Shown here: piece by piece, positions 1-12,439 of the stretch
Layout of the letters: the number at the start of each line of letters is the position of its first letter
How positions within the stretch are numbered: the first letter of the stretch is position 1
NCBI GenBank assembly: GCA_023678885.1
Contig: CM043001.1
Span: forward strand, 3,234,001-3,298,000
Length of the DNA: 64,000 nt
Source: Pogostemon cablin
Taxonomy: Eukaryota > Streptophyta > Magnoliopsida > Lamiales > Lamiaceae
Reading direction: 5' to 3'
Made by a program: the position numbers and the translations under genes
The notes under the pieces: model-generated
Seen by the model: only the letters and a program-made list of their open reading frames with translations
Databases searched by the model: none
What the model was told of the DNA's origin: nothing

Positions 1-1172
1 GTGTAAAAATTAATGTGCAATTACATAATGCATTATTGACATATCTGATTATAATGTTACTAGATTTTATATTCTTATTAGGAGTGATGTTCAATGATGC
101 CAGTCGCTTATATTAAGGTTTATGATAGTAAGGAATAAAACAGGAGTACTTAATTTCTCTTGGTCCTGATATTTTTTACAGATAAGCCAAAATACCTTTC
201 CCCTCGATTATCATTTTACAGGGATATCTTGATTCATGTCCATAGTAGCTCTCTGGTAAATAAGCTATATGATAGATACAAAGTAATGTGCAATACTATT
301 GAATATATTGGTATAACTGTTTCAGGGGTTCTTAAAGCTAATGATTTAATATGTAACTATTCATATTGTAATGGTACAATGTTTCAACACTTTAGGTGAA
401 AGTGCAATAGTAGATATAAAAAAAGCAAAATGAATTATATGTTCACCCATGATTTAAGCTAGAAAACATAAGGGCGTTATTGACAACCTACCAGATTCAC
501 ATGGGAATAAACTATTTATCTTTTGGTAAAAATTGTGGTCAATTTCTTATATTGCTGAGTATTAAAATGATAGAATTATCTGTAGAGTTACTCTCTAAGT
601 AAGAATATGTTTGGTTTAAGACTTTTGTTAAAAAATATGATGAAATTGAGATGATGTTTGGCTATAGGATTTATTAGGGTTATATGTGAGTGGTGGGTCT
701 CAGTAAAGGAGGACGTTTGAAGTAATATTCTAAGAATTAGATTTAGTTGGTTTGAGGTTTCCTCTTAATATAACGTAGGGACGAAAACTTACAATATATG
801 TTCTGAAATGTAGAGCGTTCTTAGTGAAAACTGAGAAGATGAATGAGATGTTTTCAGTGAAAATGAACTTGTGAATTTGATTTCATTTAAAAATTGAAAA
901 TAGGCTTTTAAAAGTGAAACTTAACATGAGCTAATTTTGCTTCATTTTCTTTGAAGATGATGTTTTCACATGCAGCACTATTTAGTACTTTTCCACGACT
1001 TTTCCTTTTAATAACACTAGCCTCTGGCTCGATGCTTTTTATAGTTTTTAGGATTCAAGGAAAGCTTTTAGTTATTATCATAAGTTCTGAGTATGGAGTT
1101 GAAAGGCAGAGTTATTCATCATAATCAAATGACAATATGGGCCTTACATCAAGTTATTCTCAATTTTATTAG
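1..1172 (+). other. probable long FANCD2 intron or undetected upstream exons
   Basis: AT-rich sequence upstream of the first recognisable FANCD2 exon. Several TTTCAG- or TTTACAG-like acceptor strings occur, for example near 180 and 220, but no translated segment can be matched to FANCD2 with confidence. Confidence 0.4.
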
Positions 1173-2757
1173 GTTTTGTCCTCTGAAGCGTCAGTGGAGG
1201 ATGACAATCAGGCTTTCCCTATTCTCTGCCCTGCAACAATGATCGTCTGGTATAGAGTAATGGTGAGTTGACATCCTACTTTTTATTATATGTCTGAAAT
1301 TATGCCAAATTATTGACATACTGATGGTAAGTCACTATTATGCAGCATGAAGAGAACATAACAGCGCTCAACAATTTAGTGAGTAGCTCATTATCCGGTG
1401 CTATCCTTCAATAACTATTATGAAATGGATTTGGAAATTAACTGTAGTTATGAATATCCTGCTTAGGTTAAGGAAGTTGGCCTTCAAGAGAAACAAAGAG
1501 GTCGGGATAAAGTAGAAGATATTCAACGGCTTCTCAGCAAGATATTGCAATGTGTTACTGTGATTGTATCTCTAGTTAACATGTGCAGGGATAATGACAA
1601 GGTGGAATCCTCAATCTCTTTGTTGTAATTTTTTGGAGATTACAGTACGAGTTTTGAGAAATCAGTTTCATAAAATAGGTGAGCATTCATGCAATGGCTG
1701 TCAGGTATGGCGGGAAGTTCATAGACGCCTTCCTTAGAGGTATGAGCAAATTTATCTCCAGATATTGTCACTATGCCGGATGACTAGAAACCAATAGAAT
1801 ACTAAAAGCTAGTTTAGTCATGTGAACCACTAGATGTAGATTTGTTAATGAAGCCCATTCCTTCTGAAATGGCATGTCATTCCCAGCTTATTGTTTTTAT
1901 TTCTTGGAATAGATGTCTCTTTTCATGCACAACATGTCCAAGGGTGTAAATGGAATCGTGTATGTATATTTTTGGATGTTATGGTGCATTTAAACCAACG
2001 GTGAGGGTGGTTCATGCTTGATTTGGGTCAAGTAATGGTTAACTAGATGCTGGAAATATTGGTTGTCTTTATCATAGTACACATATTTCAAGAGAGACTT
2101 AGTTTCTCTGCTGTGGAACTGTTTTGTTGGATCCCTGACTAAAGCTCTTTCTCTGCAGTTTTTGATTTCTTGCAGGCGCAGTTTGAGTCGCACAAGGACC
2201 TCATACTTCACTTGGTGAGATTCAATTTAATTAAAGTCAAACAGTGATGATATTTTAGTTTTCTTACACATATTCTCCAGATTAAAGAGCTTCAGAAAGC
2301 AACAAGAACGATACAGACACTATGTTCTGAAGCAAAGGTTAGCCACCCCTTTGAACCCACATTCTATTGCATTTACTTCTTTCGGTCACCATCACCATAA
2401 CATTGTTGCTTCATTGAAGGGCTCAAAACAAACATCCATAACGGGCAAAATCCCTGCTACAAAAAGAGCCATGGAACGGTTTCTATTTCATGTAAAGGCT
2501 CTTCTTTACACGGCTCCAAGCGGATGTTCATTCTGGATGGGTAATAAACTAACTCAGTTTAATTCTTGTGTTGTTGTTTAGCATTCATTCATAAACTAAC
2601 TCAGTTGTACAATCAATGGTGTTGGAATATTTCAGGCAATTTAAAGCATAAAGACTTAATGGGACAAATAGTGAGCTCTCAAGCATATGTGGATGATCAG
2701 AATGATGGAACTGATGATGCCATACCAGAGACCATTGTTGAAGACCAACATCTCTAG
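1173..2757 (+). CDS. FANCD2: FANCD2 C-terminal part (Fanconi anaemia group D2 homologue), 3' end of gene
   Basis: FANCD2 acts with FANCI in DNA interstrand-crosslink repair and meiotic recombination in the nucleus. Eight exons join in frame: 1173-1262, 1346-1378, 1467-1601, 1679-1739, 2159-2214, 2281-2337, 2420-2540 and 2636-2757, all with GT-AG borders. They give 224 residues ending at TAG. Recognisable conserved pieces are MAVRYGGKFIDAFLR, VFDFLQAQFESHKDLILHL, IKELQKATRTIQTLCSEAK, and the terminal FWMGNLKHKDLMGQ, which matches the family's C-terminal FW-GNLK-RDL pattern. The phases agree at every junction, so this part looks intact. Upstream exons are not evident in 1-1172 and probably lie before the window or beyond a long intron. 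The donor of the third exon (AAG|GTGGAA) is weak and is the least certain border. Confidence 0.85.
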
Positions 2758-3054
2758 CTATACATAAATACGTAATTATTACTAATTTGTACGTATTTTA
2801 TTTTATATTTTAGGGAGGAAATGAGATGCTGATGGTCTGGCCAAGTGCCAATGTTTTTATATATCTCAGAGCAGTACTTAGATAATATTAGGACATTTTT
2901 CCCAGTGTTCGGAGCCGAACGTTTTTATTATCGTTCGGCATCGAACGCAGCATGGACGTTTTTGAAAATCTTATTTAAGTGTTCTGCAAAAAACTTATTT
3001 GCTCAGAGTTTGTTACTTTCATTGTTGTTCGACTTGTGCGATTCTGTGTACCAG
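2758..3054. other. FANCD2 3' flank
   Basis: This stretch includes the likely 3' UTR. A short cluster of TTCGRACG/CGTTCGGC words at about 2911-2950 forms a local inverted repeat. No gene is seen. Confidence 0.4.
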
Positions 3055-3062
3055 GTTATAAT

Positions 3063-4237
3063 TAGGGGTGGGCGGTATGGCATACCGAAGATTTTTGGTC
3101 ATACCATATACCGTAGCGAAATTTTCGGTATTTAAAAAATCATATCGTTACCTTACCTAAACTTTCGGTATATCTTAGTTCGGTATACCAATATTTCGGT
3201 ATAAGAAAATAGTATACCTTTTACTTACCAATATTTCGGTATGCCATACCATACCTAAAATATCGGTATATATCATCCTATTACATAGTTTGCTATATCG
3301 TTATACATCTAAAATTCAATAAATCTTATAAAAACCATGTACTAGAAAAGTGAAAGATAGCTATAAAACATACTCTAATAAATAACAAATTCAAAAATAT
3401 ACGACAATCTGCAAATGACCAAATTAAATAAGAGTAAGTCTCATGAAAACCGGGTTTACAGGTAAGCCTTATTTTTTAATATTACTCTTTAATATATAAA
3501 AAATAACTCTTTGAAGAGTAATAATTTTTACACAATAGAGTAATAATTCGTATCTCTAAAAAGTAATTTTTCATGTACTTAAAATAATCGATACATCGAG
3601 ATTTACAAGAATTTGAAGAGTAATTTTTTAATTTAAAAAGTAACAATTCATGTGCTAAAGAGTAATTTTTTATGTACTAAACAGTAACCGAGTTTACATA
3701 ATTAATATATCTAAACCCATTTTACAAAGTGTTTGTCATTAAATAAATAGTACCTAAGAGATCTACACAAAAATATATGAAACTTATATTAAAATCAACA
3801 CTTTTAAATTTCCATATACATAGAATTACTTAATTAAAAAATAAGTACTAATATCATGTAAGTCAATGATCTTTATCAATAATTTATAATTATGAAGAAA
3901 TATACAGTAGGATTTTAGATTTAATCTTTAATAAAATAGTGTATATATATAATTTAATTAAAAATTATAATACATAAATAATAATTATAATTGTATGTAT
4001 CATCTAATATGGTAATATCGTATCATATAACTCAAAAAATTGAATATTTTATGGTATTTCGGCATATACCAAAATACCGCGGTATTGATTATTTATATAC
4101 CTTTATCGTACCAAAATTTTCAATACGGTATCATACCTTACCAAAAATTTCGGCATACCTAAAATTTCGGTAAAATCGGTATTTTTCGTTATGATAAGGG
4201 CGGTATACCAAAATTTCAGTATTTTTCCCCAGCCCTA
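3063..4237. mobile_element. non-autonomous hAT transposon with target duplication GTTATAAT
   Basis: The element is 1175 bp. It is flanked by identical 8-bp copies of GTTATAAT (3055-3062 and 4238-4245), the duplication length typical of hAT elements. Its ends are the imperfect inverted repeat TAGGGGTGGGCGG / CCCCAGCCCTA, the usual plant hAT type. Subterminal regions at both ends are packed with a TTTCGGTAT-like word in both orientations (3085-3270 and 4040-4225), as expected of transposase-binding repeats. The middle is AT-rich with repeated GAGTAATAATTT words and no transposase frame. Mobilisation would need a transposase supplied in trans. Confidence 0.9.
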
Positions 4238-4245
4238 GTTATAAT

Positions 4246-4910
4246 GGGCCTTTTTTAGGCTTATTTAGTGATAAAAATAAATAAATATTGAATTAATGGG
4301 AGGTGTATTTAGCATTTAGATTTAGAATTTTATAAAGAGGTTAGAGAGTGAAGTTTATAAGAGCATTTCCAAAGACTCTTTAAATGAAAAAAATAGGTAT
4401 AATTGTATAAAAATATATATCCAACAATCTCTTCGAAATAATAAAATGTTTTATATAATAATTTTGACTCTTTAAAATAACTTTATAAAATTAATTTCAT
4501 TTACTTTCTTATTACTTATTTTCTTGAAATTTTAATCAACAATATTAATTAATTCACATCTATGATAAATTAAATTAGGAGTGAAATATCTAATATAAAG
4601 AAAAAATGCAAATGTAATAAATTGACATTATGAAGATAATAAATTAGATGAGAATTAAAGGGAGTGTTGAAGGAGATCAAATTTACCAAAAAAAAAAAAA
4701 ACTTTAAATTTAAAGTATTCTCTATTATACATCAAATACTTTCAAAATTTTAAAGATACCATGGGAAATGCTCCAAGGAGAATTACATAGTATTAATAGA
4801 CTATATGTTATGTATAATTGTGTATTAATTATTTTCTTTTTAATATTTTCATAAAACATACTCCTTCCGTTTATTAAAAGATTTTGGATTTACTTTTTCA
4901 CATAAATTAA
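4246..4910. other. AT-rich intergenic DNA
   Basis: A conserved-looking end, CTCCTTCCGTTTATT (about 4861), resembles one Stowaway-type terminus without a partner. No coding frame or RNA gene is seen. Confidence 0.4.
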
Positions 4911-4919
4911 GGAAAAAGT

Positions 4920-5160
4920 ATTACTCCATCCGTCCATTTCTAAGGTATCCATTTACTATTTTTAGCTTCCGCTTTAAAGGTATTCATTTATCCTATTTAG
5001 TAAAAAAGTACACAATATGTCCCACCGCTTAATAATACTCCTTAACACACATGAAATCCACACACACCCACTAATACAATGTCCCACAACTTAATAATAT
5101 TCCTTAACACACATGAAATCCACACACACACTAATACAATTAAAATATGGGGTTATACTC
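4920..5160. repeat. degenerate Stowaway-like MITE with internal 62-bp duplication
   Basis: It begins with ACTCCATCCGTCC, a variant of the CTCCCTCCGTCCC terminus seen in better copies elsewhere in this window. Inside, a unit beginning GTCCCAC is repeated with a 62-bp period (from 5019 and from 5081). The opposite terminus is not clear, so the element is probably truncated. Confidence 0.5.
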
Positions 5161-5199
5161 TCATTAATATAATTATCCACTATAAATTTTTCCAATTCG

Positions 5200-5275
5200 T
5201 TCTCAAAAGGTATCGAACCTGGATCACTCATGTTAGTGAAGAGCCCAGTTACTAAGTGGACTAACCCAAGTCTTG
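5200..5275 (-). repeat. tRNA-like segment (SINE-like or MITE-internal)
   Basis: Read on the minus strand, this contains an A-box-like TTAGTCCACTTAGTAACTGG and, about 40 bp on, a B-box-like GGTTCGATACC. That is the spacing of an internal RNA polymerase III promoter. I could not fold a full cloverleaf or see an acceptor stem, so this is a tRNA-derived repeat and not a tRNA gene. Confidence 0.5.
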
Positions 5276-5289
5276 GAATATATATCATC

Positions 5290-5670
5290 CAAGATTACTA
5301 CTCACAAAAAGCCAGGAGAATTAAATTGAATCGGAAGATCATAGAGAAGGATGATCAAATTTGAAAAAAAAAATTGGACTAAATTTGATAAAAGGATTAA
5401 ATTTGGATTTAAAAAAATTGAAAAAACTTGATAAAAGGATTAAATTTGAATTAAAAAAATTAAAATCAAACAAAAAAATATGAATAAATAAGAGTTGATA
5501 TCATGACACATGTATATAATTTTTTATTCAATTGTATACAATTTTCTTAATAAAAATTAATAAAAATTCGCTAACAAAATATATATATTTTTATTTATTA
5601 TTGTATACTTATTTTTATTCTATATATATCTCTTTTTTAAAATGGATGCACATAATTATTTTCCTTTAAA
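5290..5670. other. AT-rich intergenic DNA
   Basis: Repeated words of the type TTGATAAAAGGATTAAATTTG occur. No gene is seen. Confidence 0.35.
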
Positions 5671-5673
5671 TAG

Positions 5674-5935
5674 ATGGTGGGGCCGCTTTTAATATATACT
5701 GTGCAGTCTTCCAGACTGGCTTTTGACACCTTTCGAAACCTAGATTCTTTTATGTGTGGAGTGCTGATCAAATGCCATGTTTGGAATAGTCTGTTTCAAG
5801 AAGCTATTCATGTATTTCATCGCATGTTAGAGATCTCAGAATGGAAAAGGTCCATGTGAGGATTCTTAAATTTGGGTTTGAATCGGATCTTGTAATGCAC
5901 GGAAACTGTTCGACAATATGCCTCTTAAAGATGCA
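5674..5935 (+). pseudogene. pentatricopeptide-repeat (PPR) gene fragment
   Basis: The translation from 5674 reads SRLAFDTFRNLDSFMCGVLI then KCHVWNSLFQEAIHVFHRML. This is the pattern of the first PPR units of plant organelle RNA-processing proteins (A...F....D...W..LI......F.EAI..Y..ML). After the stop at 5857-5859, other frames give LKFGFESDLV and KLFDNMPLKDA, further PPR-like pieces. The region is short, has shifted frames and has no start or downstream repeats. It is a decayed fragment of a P- or PLS-class PPR gene. Confidence 0.6.
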
Positions 5936-5939
5936 TTTA

Positions 5940-6500
5940 ATATTTTACTTTTATTCTTAATTTTAGTTGGATTTAGTTTTGTAATATTTTATATTTTTAG
6001 TTTTTCTTAAATCAAAATTTATAGGACTTTCAAATTCTATAAGTTTACTAAATCCTATTAGCTTTAAAAGGATTAAGATTGAAAAAATATAAAGTTATTA
6101 GACTAAAATTAACCAAAAAAAATACTCAAAATTGAAAAATAAAAAAGTTATGGATTAAAATTGAATGAGTTAATGTCAACATTAGTCCATAATTTTGATT
6201 TCTATAAATTTTTATTTTCAATTTTAGTCCTTTCTATTAATTTTAATCTTATAACTTTTAATTTTAGTCCGCTGCAAAGAAATTAAACTTATAAGTTTTT
6301 GCAAGCCTTGTAGTTTTGAACTGCAAAAGAATTAAACTTATAAGTTTGTGCGAGCCTTGTAGTTTTGAATTTTTTTTTGCAAAAGACAAAAATTGAAAAA
6401 AGTAAGAAGTTGTAGAATTAAATTGACACTGAAGAACTAAAATTGGAAAAGAAAACTTATATGACCAAAATTGAATTCTATCAAAATTAGAAAACCATGA
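5940..6500. repeat. foldback repeat region, TTTTAGTCC / GGACTAAAATT family
   Basis: The left part is made of TTTTAGTTT, TTTTAGTCC and ATAACTTTTAATTTTAGTCC words. The right part carries their reverse complements (GGATTAAAATTGAA, AAATTGAAAA). A 60-bp stretch around GAATTAAACTTATAAG is repeated (about 6277 and 6328). It belongs to the same family as the clean palindrome at 22264-22660. Confidence 0.5.
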
Positions 6501-6519
6501 TAAAGATCATGATCGAAAT

Positions 6520-7070
6520 TGTTTTTATCTCTTAAAAAGATATTTCAAGAAGAATTTCTTATAAATATAATAAATGCTCAAATATGGAAAATTTAAATTA
6601 GAAATGGAGCATAATATATATTAGTGGTTACTATATATAAAACTCAAATTAACATTGACATGCCATTATTATTACTCTGGAGCTAACATTGTGGTTGTTG
6701 ATTACGATTTTTTCATCAAATAAAGTGTTGATCGTATTTATTTCTTCCATATATGTATTTTTCTTCTCTCTTTGAAAATGCAGCTCTCTTTTAATTTCCT
6801 TAGTAAATTGCTATATTTTGCTGCCAGTTCTATTTTGCTCATCGTTTCGTGCACTAATAAATTGATTGGCATTCTTGTGCTCGACTGATCAACTCACATA
6901 AATCCTTTGTAAATTATAATTTTAGCTTTATATTGTGATAATTTTATTGGTATGTTGTAATATCTTAATTAAGTTACACAATACGATATTTTATCAGTCA
7001 AACATACCTATATATAATATCGATCACAATGTATGGTGTAAAGTATGATAATAATAAGGTATAATTAAAG
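6520..7070. other. AT-rich intergenic DNA
   Basis: No coding frame, RNA gene or repeat structure that I can support. Confidence 0.35.
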
Positions 7071-7075
7071 GTATT

Positions 7076-7516
7076 CATTAGAGATATTATCAATTTTAGT
7101 CCTGAGAACAAATTGGAGTAGGGAGTTATAAGGAGGTTAGGAGAATATATAATCTTAGAGTATTGGATGTATTAACCACTAACAAACTAATTTTGTCCGA
7201 TAAAAAAGAAATTAGTCCTTAACTTTGGTTCAATCATTTATAATTGTATAACTTTTTACTTTTTCAATTCTATTTTTTTTTTAAATTTTAGACCTATAAC
7301 TTTTTTAGATTTTTAATTTTAGTCATTTTGCAAAAATATTGCGAGTCCCATATGTTCTTCAACTCCGATAAGTTTAGCAAATTTTTATATTTGATAAAAG
7401 ACTAAAATTAAAAAAATAAAAATTACAGGATTAAAATTGAAAAGTAAATACTCATAGGACTAAAATTGGATTTATCAAAAAGTTAATAGGACCAAATTTG
7501 ATATTTTCTCTATCTC
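7076..7516. repeat. foldback element, TTTTGGTCC family, degraded copy
   Basis: The left end is AGAGATATTATCAATTTTAG and the right end is CAAATTTGATATTTTCTCTA. These are near reverse complements and match the termini of the copy at 22264-22660. Internal words (CAATTTTAGTCCT and AGGACTAAAATTG) also mirror each other. Confidence 0.55.
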
Positions 7517-7526
7517 AAATACTTTT

Positions 7527-7757
7527 GAGACGATCTCACGTAATGGTTTACGTGTGAAGGATAAAAAGTGATAACATTATTTACGAAAACTAATACTCAA
7601 TATATGAAAATTGATAATGGTTAGTAAACTATTTCGTGAACAATTTATAGTATAAAAAAAAGTGATAACATTTTATAGCAAAAGTGATAATAATTTTATC
7701 ATTTTTTATCTGTTTTACATAAGGACTTATATGAGACAGTTTCATACAAGAACTACC
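7527..7757. repeat. MITE-like repeat with GAGACGRTCTCAC ends
   Basis: The left end carries GAGACGATCTCACGTAA and the right end TTACATAAGGACTTATATGAGAC. The interior is rich in AAAAGTGATAAC and TTATCACTTTTT words. Related copies lie at about 55225-55420 and 57252-57545. Confidence 0.5.
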
Positions 7758-8267
7758 CTTTCTCTATTTATTACATTAATTAATGTATAACTTAATATTT
7801 TCAGATCAGATTAGAAACTGATAATACGATTATTTAATTTAATAGGTGTAACTAGTACGCACATGAATTGCATATCTATAGCTATGATCTCCCACACAAA
7901 ATGGAGGCTTTTGGAGGGTGTTTTAGTACTTTGAGATGATGATGAATTGTGCATACCCTAAGAATGTGGAGAGCCAATGTTTATATATATCATTCCATGA
8001 TAAAAAAGAAAAAAAAATCTAAAAATGGTAAGAATGATTTGGTTGAATGTGGATTGATGTTTAAATGGTCAAAAGGGTTTGATTGGGTCAAAATGCTAAT
8101 GAACAGCTCCACCAGTTATTCAACCAAGCTACCCTTTGTACTTGTATATATTTATCCTTAACTGAAGTGAAAATATTAATTAAGATAATTTATTAGTAAT
8201 AAAAAAAAATAGAGCAGATAGAAAGAGAGGGAAAGAGAGAGAGGATTTGTGAGGAAAGTTAGAGAAA
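7758..8267. promoter_or_regulatory. upstream region and 5' UTR of the Alba-domain gene
   Basis: A purine-rich leader of GAAAGAGAGG-type words (8216-8260) immediately precedes the ATG at 8268. No clear TATA box can be singled out in this AT-rich sequence. Confidence 0.4.
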
Positions 8268-10999
8268 ATGGCAATAGAATCTGATACTGGTGTGATCAAA
8301 CAGGCAAACAATGAAAATTTGAAGAAAAATAGAATTCAAGTTTCCAACACCAAGAAACCACTCTTCTTCTATGTCAATCTTGCAAAGGTAATTATTACAA
8401 CCCACCCCCACCCCCACCCCCTTGATCATATGGTTGAAATACTTTTAGTTAGCTGTAGATGCATGCATGCATTGGGCAATCCTTCTAAATATGATTTTTA
8501 TGTTTGTTAATTTAGGCTTGAATGAATTGAATCAAAATCTTCATTTTGAAATTTTGAGTGGGAAGGCAAAATACATGTTTGATATTTCTTGAGATGTGGA
8601 GTTTGTAATATAGAAATAATATGTGGTGTTAAAGTAAAGTATTATAAAAAGTACTTGTAATTTTAAAAAATAAAATAAATATTGGGCATGCAATAGAAGT
8701 TTAGATTGTAAGATTGATTATTGAAATTTGGTACTATGTAACCCAAAATATTCATTTTTCATGATAATTGTAATAGGAAATTTTTTGAAACAAACATAAT
8801 TACTCGAATAATTAAACATGATAATAGGGAATTTGATGATCAAACATGAAATATGTGTATGAAATGAAACGAGCTAAAACGTATTTATAATAAAATTCGG
8901 AATGGATGCATGCGTTGGTGACCTAATTATGAATAAGTCACTTTAATTTAAAAAATATTATTTTTATCTAACACACATAATATATTTTACACTTATTTTA
9001 TGACTTAAAATACTATATTGCCCACAAAAAATAAATAAAGTTAGTAAAATTTTTTTTTTAAATTTCGTCTCTACAATGTCAGTGCAATCCATTGCAGGAT
9101 GAAGGGAGGGAGTATTACTTTAAATTTTTTTAACATTATTATCAATCCTTAAAACATTATAACGACCTTTTAATTTAAATACAAATTTTAACATTATTAT
9201 TTAAATACAAATTTGCGACTAATCTAGTGATTTTCACTTTATGCAGAGGTACTTACAACAACATAATGAGATTGAGCTTTCAGCTTTGGGCATGGGTAAA
9301 TTTCTTATATTTATTCTCTTTTAAGGAAAATATCAATTTTGATCGTCATGTAATTTTTATTTAATCTGTATTCAGTCCTGTAACTTTATATTTTTAAACT
9401 TTTTGTTAAGAAAAATATCACATTTGGTCCCATAAGAATTCCTTCATTTAAATTATAATCTCATAGGAATACACTGGTCCCATAACTAGCGGTTTTGGTC
9501 CCATAAGAATATTATAATCATAATTTTCAAAAAATTTCATCCCAAATTAACTTATATTATTATAAACTACCAGATTTATATTATTTTCTGTCTTTCAAAA
9601 TAGACATAATCCATATTGGTCTTGTTAATGGTTCAGAATATTTCGTCAACTATTAACAGATTTATATGAAAAATTCATATGGGACTAAATATGCCAGTTT
9701 TGGGATATTTTTGGCATTGAGCAATTCTTACAGGACTAAATCTAAAATTATCCCCTTTTTGTTATTTATGTCAATTTGTTCATGTAACTTTTAGCTTTTT
9801 TACTTTTAGTGCTTTTACAAAAGTGTTGTAAAATTTACAGGACTTGAAAAAACTTACAGAAATTTTACAAGTCCTATAAATTTTGAAAAGTGTTCACAAA
9901 ATAATTAAAATTATAAAAATAAAAAATCATATGACTAAAACTGATATATAAGACTAAATTTGAAAAAGTAAATAGTTATTGGACAAAATTTGAAAAAGTA
10001 AAATATTATAAAATTAAATTTGGTTTCAACAAAACTTACTGGACTAAATTGAAATTATATCTTTATTTAATCTGTATTGTAAAGCAATGCGTTTTTTTTA
10101 TTATTTATTTTTATTTATAATATGAAACTCAATATTGAAACTTTTTAATCACTGCAGCAATCACAACAGTCGTAACAATTGCTGAGATTCTGAAGAATAA
10201 TGGGTTTGTTATCGAGAAAAGTAAGTAGGTAATTAATATGTTTAAATAAATTAGAATAGGATTAATATTATTTACATAATATTATTATATAATTAAATAT
10301 AATGAATGCATGATGACAGGTATTTTGACTTCCACGGTTGGAACAAAAGATGCAGCTAAGGGCCGTACAGTTCAGAAAGCCAGGGTATTATTTCAACTCT
10401 TAATAAACATAATATTCTTCATTTAATTTATTTTTACATTAAATAAAGTGTTAATATTCAATTATAAGAGTTAATATCAATTTCGGTCCTGTAATTTTGA
10501 TTGAATCCAATTTTTCTTTTTAACTTTTAACTTTTACAATTTCAGCCCTTGTAACTTTTTATAGTACTGTAAATTTGAATTTTTTTTGCAAATGAACTAA
10601 AATTAAAAAAAAAAAAAAAGACATAGAACTGAAATTGATATTAAAGAATTAAAATTGAAAAAGTAAAAACTCAAAGGATCAAAATTTGATTTAACCAAAA
10701 TTATAGGACCAAGATTCAAATTTTCTCTCAATTATACTTATCGTATGAGTGATACATCTATATATATTTCACATTTATACGTTATAGACGTATACAATTA
10801 GATATGATGAATTTTCTTGAAAATAAAATTATTAAATTTATTGATATTTGTTAATTTATTTTTCTCTCTTTTTTCTTTTTCCTTTAAAAAAAAGATTGAA
10901 ATTGTACTTCAGAAGTCAGAGAAATTCGACAGCCTAATGAGTGCATCCCAAAACGCAGCTGCAAATGGGAAAGTGGAAAAGAAGCAATCAAACGAATGA
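8268..10999 (+). CDS. ALBA: Alba-domain DNA/RNA-binding protein (ALBA1/2-like)
   Basis: Five exons, 8268-8387, 9247-9295, 10158-10220, 10320-10384 and 10895-10999, join with GT-AG borders and consistent phases into 402 nt, giving a 133-residue protein. The Alba fold spans about residues 26-115: it starts with KKPLFFYVNLAKRYLQQH, continues with ELSALGMAITTVVTIAEIL, and ends with GRTVQKARIEIVLQKSEKF. The family binds RNA and DNA-RNA hybrids in nucleus and cytoplasm; plant short Alba proteins are linked to R-loop stability and mRNA binding. The short length and absence of a C-terminal RGG tail put it in the short (ALBA1/2) class. Introns 2 and 4 (9296-10157 and 10385-10894) are largely filled with foldback repeats, which explains the large gene span for a tiny protein. 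Confidence 0.9.
9320..10075. repeat. foldback repeats inside Alba intron 2
   Basis: The stretch begins AAGGAAAATATCAATTTTGA and later carries repeated GGTCCCATAAGAAT and GACTAAATTTG words in both orientations, ending around TTGAAATTATATCTTTATTT. At least two overlapping or nested copies of the TTTTGGTCC family appear to be present. Confidence 0.45.
10467..10728. repeat. foldback element inside Alba intron 4
   Basis: The left arm AGAGTTAATATCAATTTCGG (from 10467) faces the right arm CCAAGATTCAAATTTTCTCT (to 10728). GGTCCTGTAATTTTG is mirrored by CAAAATTATAGGACC. It is a compact, 262-bp copy of the same family as 22264-22660. Confidence 0.6.
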
Positions 11000-12008
11000 G
11001 TAGAATTAATTTATTAATTAATTAATTTTGATCGTAATGCATTTTTTTAGTGGAAAGAATGTTGATCATAATTTTTGTATTGAAAATACGAGGATATATA
11101 TATAGTCCATAATAGTATTAATTTTAATTCATTGAATTCATTTAGTAATCGCATTGAGTTTCTTATGAAACAAATGCGATGCATTGTACGTATTTCTTTA
11201 CTTCTCATACTGTATAAATACATCATTTCAAAGTGTGTATATATTTTATCCCACCTCATTACTCGTCTCACCTACTTTTATGTTTGTTCACTTGAATTTA
11301 TCGGACATATGTATGACTATTTGTTTTCTCAGCCTTGTCGAACACGTGATTGTTTGTTCAAAACAAAGTGTTCGTTGCAACAGGTTCCCATAGATGTCTA
11401 TGTCATATTATACACGTATGTTTAATTTGAGTTTAAGTTGATTTAATAAATCAATGATCAATAAGGTTATTCCATGTTTGTTTGGGTTTTGTAAGATAGA
11501 TTTAAATTTTACATTGATGTGAGAAAATGGGATGTTAGATGATAGAGAAAGGAACAAAAAGTAAGATAATTGGGGTAAGAGTTAATTAATAGGGTTTGTA
11601 TGAGTTGTATTTTCACCTTAATCTTAATCCAACTTCTAAGTTCAGAAAAAAAAAAAAAAAAAAGTCCTCAAAAACATCCTTCCTTATAACTACAAATACC
11701 ACTTCATTATGTGATTTCCGCTTCCACATACTCTACATTACTCCTAACCTACAAGCATTCCAGTTTGTTGCTTTGACTTAATTGGTATCCAATATTACAT
11801 TTCACACAATTATCTTAATAATATATTATACTCTTCTTACCGTAATTATTTTCATACTTTTCATTTTCATTCCACATAACCTATAAAGAGAAATATTTCT
11901 TAGCCCAATAACCTTAAAATATATTTTATATCAAAAATACTACTCCCACATTCTAACACATAATATACTTTAAAATTTATTTATTACTTAAAATATATTA
12001 CTTCGTTA
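11000..12008. other. Alba 3' UTR and AT-rich intergenic DNA
   Basis: Apart from the Alba 3' end and an A-rich tract at 11646-11663, no gene or repeat is clear. Confidence 0.35.
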
Positions 12009-12009
12009 G

Positions 12010-12042
<33 letters not shown>
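12010..12042. repeat. (TA)n microsatellite
   Basis: About 16 uninterrupted TA units. Confidence 0.95.
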
Positions 12043-12043
<1 letters not shown>

Positions 12044-12044
<1 letters not shown>

Positions 12045-12392
12045 GAGAAACTCTCTTGTGAGACGAATTTTTTTGTTAGACGGCTATGAGATGGGTCGAC
12101 CCATCATTAAAGTATGTTTATTATATATGTAAAGTATTCTTATTTGTAATTAAAGTATGTCAATAATAAATCATATTATAATACTCTAAAAATCATACTT
12201 TATGCATAATCCAACTTACTTTAAAATATACTACTTTAACAACCATTAAACATATTTTATTTATATAATAAGCATACTTTAACACGTCTCCCAAATTATC
12301 TCATATAAATAATATCTCACAAAAAATTTGTCACGTCTCCCAAATCATCTCATATAAATAATGTCTCACAAGAAAATTTGTCATATATAATA
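12044..12392. repeat. CTCTTGTGAGACG repeat element with 49-bp tandem duplication
   Basis: The left end GAAACTCTCTTGTGAGACG is followed by the palindromic GGGTCGACCC and AAAGTATGTTTATT, shared with the element at 57843-58630. The right part is a near-exact 49-bp tandem duplication (12284-12332, 12333-12381) beginning ACGTCTCCCAAAT, so the right terminus has been amplified. Confidence 0.6.
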
Positions 12393-12439
12393 AGACGAGA
12401 TGCATATTTAGGGACGTCCAACCAATTTTTTGTTTCATA

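Noticed and set aside
12284..12381. CRISPR-like direct repeat
   Set aside because: Only two adjacent copies with no spacers, in plant DNA; a tandem duplication of a MITE end.
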